From positions 19,975,001 to 20,039,000 of the forward strand of contig CM053806.1 of the NCBI GenBank assembly GCA_028671895.1: DNA of 64,000 bases, read 5' to 3'. A program made the translations under genes and the position numbers. This DNA comes from Oenanthe sinensis. Lineage: Eukaryota > Streptophyta > Magnoliopsida > Apiales > Apiaceae. This document shows, piece after piece, positions 35,601-47,300 of the stretch; the stretch's first letter is position 1; each line of letters begins with the position of its first letter. Under the pieces are notes generated by a model. That model made no database searches and was not told the DNA's origin. It saw nothing but the letters and a program-made list of their open reading frames with translations.

Positions 35601-37196
35601 TGCCTGACCCTTCAATGACTGCTACCTCACTTTGAGAAGTAGGTTCTTGTGTGTCTTGACCAAAAGTGACAGACGTCCTCTTCCTTCTTGAAAAATGTTT
35701 GGAACTTGGAGAGGTTGAAGTTGATTTTGATTTTTGTGCCTTCATTTCTTTTCTTACTTGTTCAGCCAGCTCCCTAACCCTTTCATAAGACATCTCTTTG
35801 ACAATATGCTTCGGTGAGTTTGTTGGAGAATCAGATACTGGAACTGGAGCATCTTCACTAGATTTTATCAAATCATCAGTGTTTACCAAATTCTCAGAGT
35901 TTATCGCTTCAGTGTTTAAAGGTTGAGGTGTTGGCTGATCAGATATTGGAGCATCAGAATTTAAGATTGTATCAGAGTTTAATTCTTCAATATTTGCAAC
36001 CTCAGAGTGTCAGCCTTGACCAATCTTCTCCTCTTCTTCTGCACCACAGTCATTGGTGTCACTGTGATTGGCTTCATAAAAGGTAGAGAGGGTGTCTCAG
36101 AAGCCTGTTCAACTGTCGTTCTCTTAGCAAAAACGAACCCTTCATCAGAATCTGTATCTTCATCAATTAATTTTCTCTTTTTGAGAGAAGATTCTGTCAC
36201 TGACTTTCCCTTCCTTTTGCTTGACCCTTGTTGAGAGGTGTGTTTTGTAACTACAGTTTTTTGAGACACTGTAGAGGTTGGCAAAGGTGTTTGGGTGTCA
36301 GTGTTTGGAGGTTGGCTTAGGTTTGAATCAGAGGGTGCTAAACTCTGATTCACAGCCACTGAGAGAAAATCCCTTCCATACATGGTAGGCATTCTCTGAT
36401 GTAAGAAAAGCCTGACCCATGTGGGATAAAACAAGTTACAGAGTTTACCTGCATCATTTTTCTTGGAATCTTTCCGTATGAGATCAGCAAATATTCTTTT
36501 ATTCATTGAAAAACTAACTAAACTCTGGTCATTCTCAAAAGATACATCAGGCAAAAGATAGGAAAAAATTAACTGTAAAAATATAGCAAAGTAAACTGTA
36601 TGTGCATCATCATCTATTTTGCTAGCTATCTGCCTAATTATCAAACATGAAAAATCAAAAAACAAGTTGTGGGTCAGAGAATACCCAATTTGTTGTGATA
36701 GCTGTGGAATTGTATCAAAGTTGGTGCATTTTCCTGTGAAAGCCCTAGTGATACAATCAAAGAAGAAGCTCCACTCTATTCTTAGATTAGGTCTGGTCAA
36801 GCTTCCTAGCTTTGACAAGCTTCCACCATAGCCTATAGACCTGAAAAATTCTTTAAGTTGTTCATCTCCAACTAAGTCATCATACACAGCCACTTCTGGA
36901 AGATGAAGGGCTTGTCGAACAACAGCCGGTGAAATTGAGTGTTCTCCATTGCATTGAAATGTGAGGATGGGTTCTTCATTATCACCAAGATTATTGAATT
37001 TTGCAGTTGACCAGATTCTTAGTAATGATTGGGCAGAAAAATTTGAAGGCTCTTGAAGCCCATAACCAATGTAACTTTGTGCTAGAAAATCCTGAATAAC
37101 ATGAAAATCTTCAGGTGCGTCGGACTTATTCAACAAACAAATATAGTTTGTGGTAGCAAAATTATAGTTTTTGAAGGTTTGACCTTTGGATGCCAT
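32620..37196 (-). pseudogene. Copia-4 env-like third ORF, broken by frameshifts
   Basis: The likely start is the ATG at 37,194-37,196 (MASKGQTFKNYNF, good plant context), not the longer upstream frame. Four pieces follow: 37,196-35,979, 35,889-35,245 (open further upstream in that frame), 35,080-33,293 and 33,330-32,620, joined by frame changes near 36,000, 35,240 and 33,320. The N-terminal ~300 residues form a helical domain with NLFFDFSCLIIRQI and an LQLIFSYLLP stretch, resembling the Copia-1 third-ORF core. A Lys/Arg cluster (KRKGKSVTESSLKKRK, about 36,170-36,215) resembles a nuclear signal. A QEP-repeat region, Ser/Asp-rich NSD/NSE repeats, a long coiled coil (about 34,000-34,350), a basic Gln/Lys region and a final helical domain follow. 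No transmembrane anchor is evident. Confidence 0.75.
35270..35660 (-). repeat. QEP peptide repeats in the Copia-4 env-like ORF
   Basis: Phrases of the form TQEP.xQS (DTQEPTSQS, GTQEPIDQS, NPQEPSTQR, ATQEPSNQS, SPQEPSPQS, VPQEPI) recur six times at irregular spacing of about 15-35 residues. The DNA core is CAAGAACC. This is a Pro/Gln/Glu low-complexity region of unknown role. Confidence 0.85.
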
Positions 37197-37509
37197 TGAA
37201 ACAATAAAGATTTGCAGGTTTGAACAGTTAGGGTTTATGTGAAGCGAGAGTGCAAAAGAAGAATGATAGATACAGATGATTAATTCAAAATAACAATACG
37301 AATTAAATTGTTCCCTTTCAATTGCATAAAACCTGTAGTGGGACACGTGGCAAAAAATGATTGGAAAAGCAATTATTAGTACAAGTCTCAAAATACAGCA
37401 AGTGTGTGTGTACTGTGTAATAATAGGAACCGTCATTCGTGAAAAACACGCGCCTTGTTACAAATCCAATCAGAGAATAATAATTATGATGTCACAAAAT
37501 GAAATATGA

Positions 37510-37710
37510 TGTCATAAATATGATCTCAGAGTTTATCACTTAATCAGAATTTACAGATCAGAGTTTATATGAGTCAGAGTTTAGTATGTACTATCAGAGT
37601 TTACCACATACTCTGACAGAGTTTACCATAAATACTAATAACTTGTGATCAGAGATTAGATGCTTCAATGATCAGAGTTTACTCCATTTTCATCAGAGTT
37701 TACCCCATAT
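37510..37710. repeat. TCAGAGTTTA motif cluster in the Copia-4 pol/env-like spacer
   Basis: At least seven copies of CAGAGTTTA (minus sense TAAACTCTG) lie within about 200 bp of noncoding sequence, near 37,526, 37,557, 37,574, 37,592, 37,614, 37,670 and 37,694, with several degenerate copies. Spacing is irregular. Confidence 0.9.
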
Positions 37711-37741
37711 TCTGACATATACTCTGAGTGTCTGAAACTTG

Positions 37742-39734
37742 CTAAGTTGAGCCACTTATCACCATCCCTAATTCAGAAACTAGTCTGTTAAATGTTGCTT
37801 CAGGCAAAGACTTAGTGAATATATCTGCTATTTGTTAATCTGTAGGAACAAAATGTAATTCTATGGTGCCTTCCTCCACATGTTCCCTTATGAAGTGATA
37901 TCTGATACTGATGTGCTTTGTCAAAGAATGTTGAACTGGATTTCCTATCATTGCAATAGCACTTTGGTTATCACAATAAATAGGAATTTTAGAGAAGTTC
38001 AAACCATAATCCAACAGCTGATTTTTCATCCATAAGATTTGTGCACAACAGCTTCCTGCAGCAATATATTCAGCCTCTGCAGTTGATGTTGAAATTGATT
38101 TCTGCTTCTTGTTTTGCCATGACACAAGTCTTCCACCTAAATATTGACAACTGCCACTTGTGCTTTTCCTGTCAATTTTGCATCCTGCAAAATCAGCATC
38201 TGAACAGCCTATTAATTGAAAATCAGACTCCCTAGGATACCATAAGCCAAGAGTAACAGTGCCCTTGAGATATCTGAATATCCTTTTCACAGCAATTAAA
38301 TGAGGTGCTCTTGGATTTGCTTGAAATCTAGCACATAGACATGTGGCAAACATGATGTCTGGCCTACTAGCAGTCAAGTAAAGTAGAAAACCGATCATCC
38401 CTCTGTATTCTGTAACATCAACAGGTTCTCCAGTGTCTTGATCAAGCTTTGTTACAGTAGCCATAGGAGTTGTAGCAGATGCAGAATCTTGCATTTGAAA
38501 CTTAGTGAGTTGATTCTTTGTATATTTAGACTGATTAATGAAAATACCTTCTTCAGTTTGTTTCACTTGTAAGCCTAGAAAATAACTCAATTCTCCCATC
38601 ATACTAATTTGATACCTGGACTGCATTAACTTTAAAAATCTTTCACGGAGTTTTTCATTAGTGGAACCAAATATAATATCATCAACATATATTTGCACCA
38701 ATAATAAATCCTTACCTTGAGTTCTATAAAACAAGGTTTTATCAATTGTTCCTCTAGTGAAACCATTTTCAAGTAAGAATAAAGCCAGAGTTTCATACTA
38801 GGCCCTTGGTGTGTGCTTTAGTCTATATAAGACTTTATCCAGTCTGTAGACATGATTTGGATATTTTGGATTAACAAAGCCAGGTGGTTGTTCAACATAG
38901 ACTTCTTTTTCAAGTTCACCATTTAAAAATGCACATTTAACATCCATATGGTAAACCTTAAATTTTTTATGTGCATCATAAGCAAGAAAAATTCTGATTG
39001 CCTCAAGTCTTGCTACAGGTGCATAGGTTTCATCATAATCAATTCCTTCCTGTTGAGAATAACCTTTGGCTACCAGTCTTGCTTTGTTTCTTGTAATTAT
39101 TCCATCAGAGTCTGTCTTGTTCCTGAATACCCATTTTGTGCCAACAATAGATCTGTTCTTTAGTCTAGGAACTAAGGTCCAAACTTCATTCCTTTCAAAC
39201 TCATTCAATTCTTCCTGCATTGCAGTAACCCAATATGCATCCTTCAAAGCATCTTCAATTTTCTTTGGTTCTAATTGAGAAAGAAAACTATGAAATAGAC
39301 ATTCATTCTGAGTAGTTTTTCTTGTATTTACTCCACTTTCCAGATCACCAATAATTAAATCAGGTGCGTGATCTTTGGTCCAATTCCTTGGATGTGGAAA
39401 ATTCCTTGAACTAGATGCTCCCCCATGATTCCTGCCTTCATAGAATGATTCCTCTGTAAATGCTGATCCTCCCCCTGAAGATGTGTTTCCTTCAGTGTTT
39501 AATGACTCAGAGTTTAAGTACTCAGAGTTTGAGTTATCAGAGTTTGAGGTCTCAGTGTTTTTGGTCTCAGAGTTTGAATGATCAGAGTTTAGGGTCTCAG
39601 AGTTTGTGTTGTTCAGAGTTTGGTCAGATTCTGATATTTCAATTTCTGTGTTTTGATCTCCAATGTCAGTATTTGATTGATGTTGCTCCCCCTCAATATG
39701 TGCAGAATCTTCAATTTCTATTTCAATCAATTCT
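37742..39734 (-). pseudogene. Copia-4 pol part 2: linker, RT and RNase H
   Basis: One frame runs from 39,734 to the terminator at 37,742-37,744, broken only by TAG at 38,798-38,800 (in place of a Trp codon) and TAA at 37,833-37,835 (in place of Gln). An acidic NSE/NSD-repeat linker comes first (39,480-39,640). The RT follows (EVWTLVPRLKNRSIVGTKWV near 39,180), with YHMDVKCAFLNG and IYVDDIIFGST intact, then RNase H with SDADFAGC, TAEAEYIAAGS and CDNQSAIAM. It is continuous with 62,320-63,791 on the other side of G3. The two frames differ by one base even after removing the insertion. Confidence 0.9.
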
Positions 39735-39739
39735 GAATC
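39735..39739 (+). other. Target-site duplication GAATC, left copy (G3)
   Basis: GAATC immediately precedes the LTR start TGTAAGAACC at 39,740. The same five bases follow the LTR end at 62,315-62,319. Confidence 0.9.
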
Positions 39740-40984
39740 TGTAAGAACCTGAATTTTTGTAAACTCCGAATTATGAATGAATAGTAACTTTGAAGTTTTA
39801 CGAAAAGCATGTTAGCCCACACCATGTAAATGGTAGAGGATTATAAATCCGAAGTTGTATTGTGATAGTACTAAGTAAATAAGTGAATGTAAAAGTCGTT
39901 AGAATCCGAAAATTTTGTCGTTTACTAATTGTTTTGTAAATTAAGAGATATCGAGAGATGGAGGATTAGGTTATGATCAAGGGGATTATAATTCAAAGAA
40001 ATTATATCCTAGACATACCAAGGTATTGTGACTAGTGAATGTTCACATTACAAAGATAGAAATGAGAAGTGTTAACTCTAATCATGCTTTGCTAAATGAG
40101 GGATTAAGTATAATTAATGAATGCCAAGTGAAGTGCACTACCAAGGGAGCCATGCAAGCCATGCATGCAAGTACTTGAATTAGTAGAGAATTAATTAAAG
40201 CAACTAACTAGACAAGGCAAGTAACCATGCAAGCAACCAAGGTTAGAGACATAGTTCCCAAAATTAGGGAAAAGCAACCATAAAGCTACTATATCATCTT
40301 TGAACAATTCAACCAAACCATAATTAGCCTTTACAAAGATATTATCTCATAAAGCTAGGCAAGAAAAGTGCAAGTATTCTTCTTCTCCCTCGCCATAGCT
40401 TCATTCGGCTATTTTCAAAAAGGGGAGGATTTCAAAATCAAAGTCCAAGCTCCCTTGCTTCATAAATCACAAGATTAATTCCCAAGCTTCTATATTTCAT
40501 AGATAAGGTATGGTTCAAATCTCAAGTTCAACCTCCATGTCTTTCATTTTCAAATAATTAATCCAAGATGAACATGAATAGTATGAATAGTGAAACATAG
40601 AAAATTTAAAGTTTTGTTCTTGATGTTTCTTGGTTTTTAAGGATAGATCAAGCACTCTTAAGGACTCAAAGCTCTACCTAAGTGTTGTTTGAACTCCAAG
40701 AAGGTATGAACACCCTTAAAACCTTGTGTTTTGTGTGAGTAGTATGCAATGAAAGTGATAGTAGATGGATCAATGAGCTAGAATGGTAAAGATGAAATGA
40801 TGTTAGTAAGATGTTGAGTTTTGGTTGAGTTCTTGAAATGATGTTAGCATATGATTATGAGATGAGTAGCTTAATGTTGTTAACATGATGGTATGAGTGA
40901 GTTAAGTGTTGGTTGAGAATGGATTCACGTTGGTTGAATCTGGAAAACGTTACGTTTATAGCCGTCGTAATGGCCATTTTTCGT
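39740..40984 (+). repeat. G3 5' LTR, left part
   Basis: TGTAAGAACCTGAATTTTTG starts the LTR. It aligns with G1 16,801 onward (shared TTAGCCCACAC, AAAAGTCGT.AGAATCC and GTTTATAGCCGTCGTAATG) and stops at the G4 junction. Relative to G1, about 180 bp between this point and the right part are missing. Confidence 0.85.
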
Positions 40985-43900
40985 GAGTACTCATAAAGGC
41001 ACTTATTGCCATTGGCCTTGGGCTATCTCATTATAGCCACTGACTATCTCATTATAGTCTTCACATAAAAAGTGCTGGACCGGCGTCACTCGGCCTCTTA
41101 CGCCTCCAACCTATAGGAATCCGCAGAAACCATTTTGATCGGAATTCCTATAATAACCAAAACCTTTCTTTTTAAAGTTACCAAATCATTTGATGAAAAA
41201 GACTTCTTGAAAGTCGGATTCCATATTTAAATCCATTTTTAAAATCATTAGACAGAGGTAAAGTTTATTCCAGGGTAAATCTCAAAACAAGTCTCTGTTG
41301 TAATAAAGTAGGCAGAAATCATGAACTGGGAATCAAAAACAAGTTAAAATTATGAAGTCAAGGTACAGGGTCATTTCTTAGGTATAACAGTTGTTTTTGA
41401 AAATAGTTGTAAAACATTTAATCAGGACGGCAGTTAGGCCTAAATAACAGGGTTCTTTTAAGGTTTAAGTTTAAGCAATTATTGTTAAGAAAGTGGTGAT
41501 AGCACAAGTCACAGCTCAAGATCACTGGTGTAAGATTTGTAAAACTAGTTTGTAAGTGGTCAGTAGCAGTTCAGGAATTGAAAAGTTTAAAGTGCGATTA
41601 ACACTGGTATAAGGTTGCAGTTTAAGTAAAGCAAATAAAGTAAAGCAGGCTGTAACTTAAAATAGTTGAGATAAGATAATACAGTTGTAGTGTCATAAAG
41701 CAGTTCATAAAACAGTGTTTAAGTTGAAAAAGGTTAGGCAGTAGTTACTTGCCTTAAACAGGAATGCTACAGCTGTTGAACAGGTAGATCGCCTACACCA
41801 GACACTAACTCTCTACTTTAGCTTTCCCTTTGTCCTTCACCTCAATATCCTTCGTAGCTACACATAAATAATACTATTTCAGTATCTTATAAACTCTCGA
41901 CGTTTTCATTAACGTCTAACTATTCTACCCTTTCGATAGTGTAACCCTTTAACACATATGCACAATCCACTGTAGACATACTCTGCTATATACTCACTTC
42001 TATACTGGCAAGCAAATAGCACATAGACACATATATTGATTCACAGTATTCTTGACTGATAGTCTTTCCTATACAGAAGTGGTGTGCCAATAATATTTTA
42101 CAAAGTCATTTTAGTTTTAGAAAATTTTGGCAGCACCTCTCTGTAATTGGAAGCTGCCTGTCGGAATACAACCGACCCAAACAATCATTCAAACATATAT
42201 ATACGACCAATCACATATTGTTTTAAATCTATGCCATATAAAGCAATGTCTATACCCTTATACAATTAACATTACTAATCACTTAAATTATAACCCTTAT
42301 TAGTAATGCCTTTATAACTCCTAGCTATAAATTCACATCATTCTTGCAAATACACATATACATTCGAATGTTTAAGTAACAAAGGAGTTAAGTCTCAATT
42401 AGACATGGCATTTAGCATTAATGTGGCAAAAATCTACATACTAGCTCTATTCGAACACAATTTATTCATACATGCCACCAAATGTTTAACATACCAAGCT
42501 ATATCCACAACATTATAAAGATTTAAATCATAATATCATTTAATCACCAAACTTCGAACACAAATATACTCATATACATTTTCAAAATTGCTATTACTAC
42601 CTTAGTAACCACTTGCAATTATCCAAAACACCTCAATTAACCGATTCGAGTCGTCAATTTGCACTCACTACACCATTGTACTTGGAATTGCAAATAAGCA
42701 TGTATATTCAATAAACGCCAATAAAAATCTTACTTAAAATTCATATACTAACCTATTCAATTTAAATCCGGATATGAATTAATCATATAACATATCAACT
42801 CGATCTAGCTATAGCATTTCAGGAAATTAAAACTTATATTATCACTTAGGCCGAATAATGCACCAAATGTTGACATGTAATTACCAATTTCCATGAGTCA
42901 TGACCTCATATATTAAGAATTAGACATTTATTTCATAACCGAGATTAACATACAATTTAGCATTTATCTATGTTTTGCTATTAATCGGCCCTTTAACCAA
43001 AGTTGCCGGAACATCAAAACTCTAATCATGCAAAGGTAGTTAGTACCACAATTAGCCCTCATAGCAGCAAGACAACACATAATCGAGCACATAGATTCAA
43101 GTACAAATCGAACATGATGAAGCCTTGGCCGGAAAATGAGTGTTTAAATCGGAAAAAGCTCAAAACGACCTCCAAGTCGACATGCAAGCTAAATGGATAA
43201 CACATCAAGCAACTACATTACTTTATTAACCTTAGCAACCCCTCATGGCAGCAACCACACCACCGGCTCCCCGTAGGTCACGGCCGGTGGTGACAACTTC
43301 CGGTAGAACCCCATTAATGGGTGTTCTTACACCAAAGTTGTCCCCTTCCACCTATTATTGCGAAATCACACCTTAAATCAAGAAATCAAGTACACAAATC
43401 AGTTGCATGCAATCGATTTCTGCATAAATACATACAAACTCAAAAACAAAGAATCATATACACATCTATGACTCAATACTAATATAAACTCGAAGCACTA
43501 GCAATAATTGACATGAAAATCCATGGGAAAACTAGAAATCGCCAGGAGAGAGAAGCAGCTAACCTATAAACTCGAATACAGAGCAAATGAGGAAGAAAGG
43601 AGACGATACTGATGTTATAGAGCCAAGGGCAGAAAGGTAATTTCACAATGCTGCTTTCTGATAAAAAAAATCAATTAATAATTCGAATTTTTATATAATT
43701 GGGGTACAAAAATAAGTTTTATATTTTTAAAATAAAGATCATGAATTTAGAAGCTCACCCATATTTTTGAAATATTTTTCTGACAAGTAAATATTTAATT
43801 AAAAATCTTTGAAGTTTTAGCATAGAAATAGAAAATAAGAGTAGAAAAATCTACAAAATAATTTTGGGCTCAAATAAAATAAACCTTTATTTTTAAAAAG

Positions 43901-44329
43901 TCCTAGAATAAATAAGGAACATTTTGGAAAAGGTTTCATGATTTTTGGACATTCCAATAATTAAATATGGAATTTAGAAGAGTAATATCTCTAGAATAAA
44001 ACAGAAATGAAAGATTTATATAAAATCACTGAGACTAAAATTAAATACATCACCATTTTTAGAAAGTCTTTAAAATCACATAGGAGCTACATATAAAATT
44101 TCATAATTATTGGACACACCAATAATTTTATAAAAATCAAACAGTTACTCAATTAAGCATGAAAAAAAAAATCAATTAATCACTTAATTAAAACACGTAA
44201 GCATAATACAGTCAAACGGGCAGTCAACTAGACATATCAAATGACCACCTATCATATCTTAACACATTAAATCACATAAATCATATACCTCATATTATTC
44301 AAATAGATTTAATTACCTCGATCGATACA
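40985..44329 (-). repeat. G4 3' LTR, distal 1 kb missing
   Basis: In the minus sense it starts TGTATCGATCGAGGTAATTA and is nearly identical to 51,010-54,351. Homology with the 5' LTR ends at GAGTACTC (40,985 = 51,010), where G3 LTR sequence takes over. A small ORF at 43,003-43,200 recurs identically at 53,028-53,225 only because the LTRs are duplicates. Confidence 0.95.
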
Positions 44330-44347
44330 TTCTCCCCCCCTTAAAAA
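44330..44347 (-). other. Polypurine tract of G4
   Basis: In the minus sense, TTTTTAAGGGGGGGAGAA abuts the LTR start TGTAT. Just upstream the inverted repeat GATTCTGGGGACAGAATC corresponds to the FEDGILLRR-coding terminus in G1. Confidence 0.9.
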
Positions 44348-44368
44348 GATTCTGTCCCCAGAATCAGC

Positions 44369-47300
44369 CTAAGTAAACAAATAGGGATACTTCTCGAGCA
44401 TTTCACTCTCAAGTTCCCAGGTGGATTCCTCAACTCGAGGATTTCTCCACAAAACCTTTACAAGCTTAACAGACTTATTCCTTAAAACCTTATCCTTACG
44501 ATCCTGAATCTCTACAGGCTGTTCTACATAGGACAAGTCGGGTTGAATCTCCAAGGGTTCATACTCTATCACATGACTCATGTCAGGTTTATACTTTCTA
44601 AGCATAGACACGTGAAAAACATTGTGAATGTGCTGCATCTGTGGTGGTAGAGCCAATTCATATGCAACTTTCCCCACTTGCTTCAAAACTTCAAAAGGTC
44701 CTATATATCTTGGATTAAGCTTTCCTTTCTTGCCAAATCTACTAACACCTTTCCACGGAGAAATCTTTAGCAACACTTGGTCACCTTCTTCAAAATTCAT
44801 GTTTTTCCTTGACTGGTCAGCATACTTCTTTTGCCTATCTTGAGCAGCTAACAATCTCTTCTGAATCAACTCAATCTTTTCTTTAGTTTGTTGAACCAAC
44901 TCGGGACCCAAAATCTTACGCTCACCAACTTCATTCCAACACACTGGTGATCTGCATTTTCTTCCATACAAAGCTTCATACGGGGGCATCCCAATACTGG
45001 CATGATAGCTGTTGTTATATGAAAACTCCACTAACGGTAGATGCTCGTCCCAGCTTCCTTCAAAATCCAAGGCACAAACTCTCAACATATCTTCAATAGT
45101 CTGAATTGTCCTTTCACTCTGTCCATCTGTCTGAGGATGATATGCAGTACTCATATTCAGCTTTGTTCCCAAACATTCTTGAAATTTCTTCCAAAATCTT
45201 GAATTGAATCTCGGGTCTCTGTCTGACACTATTGATACAGGAACACCATGGCGCATAACAATCTCTTTCAGATACAAATGAACCAACCTGTCCAGTGAAA
45301 ATCTTTCGTTGATCGGTAGAAAGTGCGCTGACTTGGTCAATCTGTCTATTATTACCCAGATAGCATCATGATTAGCTTTAGTCCTTGGCAGACCTACTAC
45401 AAAATCCATAGCAAGATTCTCCCATTTCCATTCTGGAATCTCTAGTGGTTGCAACAATCCACTGGGCCTTTGATGTTCAGCTTTGACTCTCTGGCACGTA
45501 TAACATTTACTGATCCATTCTGCCACATCTCTTTTCATGTTGGGCCACCAAAAATTTTCTTTCAAGTCTTTATACATCTTTGTGCTTCCTGGATGAATAG
45601 AGTATCTTGAACTATGTGCATCATGCAAAATTTCATTCTTGAGCTCTTGAACATTGGGGATCCAAATTCGTGAGGAAAACCTAAAGATTCCCTCACTGTC
45701 CTTCTGACTTCTTAACTCTTCTCCAGTCAACTTGGCTCTGTCTTGACTCATCATCTGTTCTTGACATCTCTTGATCTTTTCTAACAATTCTGGCTGAAAA
45801 GTCATTGTATACACCATCTCTTTCACTGAATCAGAATCACATACCTCTATTTCCAATTTCTCAAACTCTTTGATCAGTTCTTCAGACGAAACCATTATAT
45901 TCAATCTTTCCTTTCTGCTTAAAGCATCTGCTACGACATTCGCTTTGCCTGGATGATAGTTGATCGTGCAGTCGTAGTCCTTGATCAATTCCAACCATCT
46001 TCTCTGTCTCATGTTTAATTCTTTCTGAGTAAAGATATACTTCAAACTCTTATGGTCAGTAAAAATCTCACACTTTTCTCCGTACAAATAGTGCCTCCAA
46101 ATCTTCAATGCAAATACGATGGCAGCTAATTCCAGATCATGTGTAGGATACTTCACTTCATGAGGTCTTAACTGCCTGGAAGCATATGCAATAACTTTCC
46201 CATGTTGCATCAGAACACATCCCAAGCCTTTGTGAGAAGCATCACTGTAGATGACAAAATTTCCTTGATCGTCAGGTAACACCAACACTGGGGCAGATAC
46301 TAGTCTTCGCTTTAACTCTTCAAAACTTTCTTCACACTTCTCATTCCATACAAATTTTTCATTCTTCCTTGTCAACTTGGTCATAGGGGTAGCTATCTTT
46401 GAAAAATCTTGAACAAACCTTCGATAGTATCCCGCTAAACCCAGAAAACTTCTGACTTCTGTTGGAGTCCTTGGTCTTTCCCATTTCATCACAGCTTCTA
46501 TCTTCGCCGGATCAACTTTGATACCTTCTCTGCTGACAACATGACCTAAGAATTGTACCTCCTTCAACCAAAATTCACATTTTGAAAACTTCGCATACAA
46601 CTTTTCCTTTCGTAAAGTTTCTAAGGCAATTCTCAAGTGATCTGCATGCTCTTCTTCTGACTTGGAATATATCAGGATGTCGTCGATGAAAACAATCACA
46701 AACTTGTCTAAATATTTCTTAAAGACTCTGTTCATCAGATCCATAAATGCTGCTGGGGCATTTGTCAATCCAAAAGCCATAACTAAAAATTCATAGTGTC
46801 CGTACCTTGTTCTGAATGCTGTTTTAGATACATCTTCAGGTTTGATCTTAAGTTGATGGTATCCGGACTTTAAATCAATTTTTGAGAACCATTCGGCTCC
46901 TTTCAGCTGGTCGAAAAGATCATCGATCCTCGGCAACGGGTACTTATTCTTGATGGTTAGCTTGTTTAATTCTCGGTAATCTATGCACAATCTCATGCTT
47001 CCATCTTTCTTCTTAACAAACAGAACTGGTGCTCCCCAGGGGGACACACTAGGCCTTATAATTCCTTTATCCAAGAGATCTTGTATTTGACTCGCCAACT
47101 CTTTCATCTCAACTGGCGCCATTCTATATGGAGCTTTGGAAACTGGCTCAGTGCCGGGAGCTAAATCAATAGAGAATTCTATTTCCCTATCGGAAGGTAA
47201 GCCTGGCAATTCATCTGGAAACACATCGGGAAATTCATTGACTATAGGAACATCTTCCAATTGAACTGGCTCCTTCTCAGTGTCTACAACATAGGCTAGG

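Noticed and set aside
37197..37436. N-terminal extension of the Copia-4 env-like ORF with hydrophobic stretches (possible signal peptide)
   Set aside because: It lies in AT-rich spacer. The internal ATG at 37,194-37,196 has better context and begins the conserved domain, and the extension is probably chance.
37510..37710. Repeated CAGAGTTTA with variable spacers could suggest a CRISPR-like array
   Set aside because: The repeat is only 9-10 bp, spacing is irregular, the motif also occurs inside coding frames and LTR, and the context is a plant retrotransposon.
43003..43200. 65-codon ORF identical at 53,028-53,225
   Set aside because: The identity is explained by the two LTRs of G4. The ORF lies within LTR DNA with no known domain.
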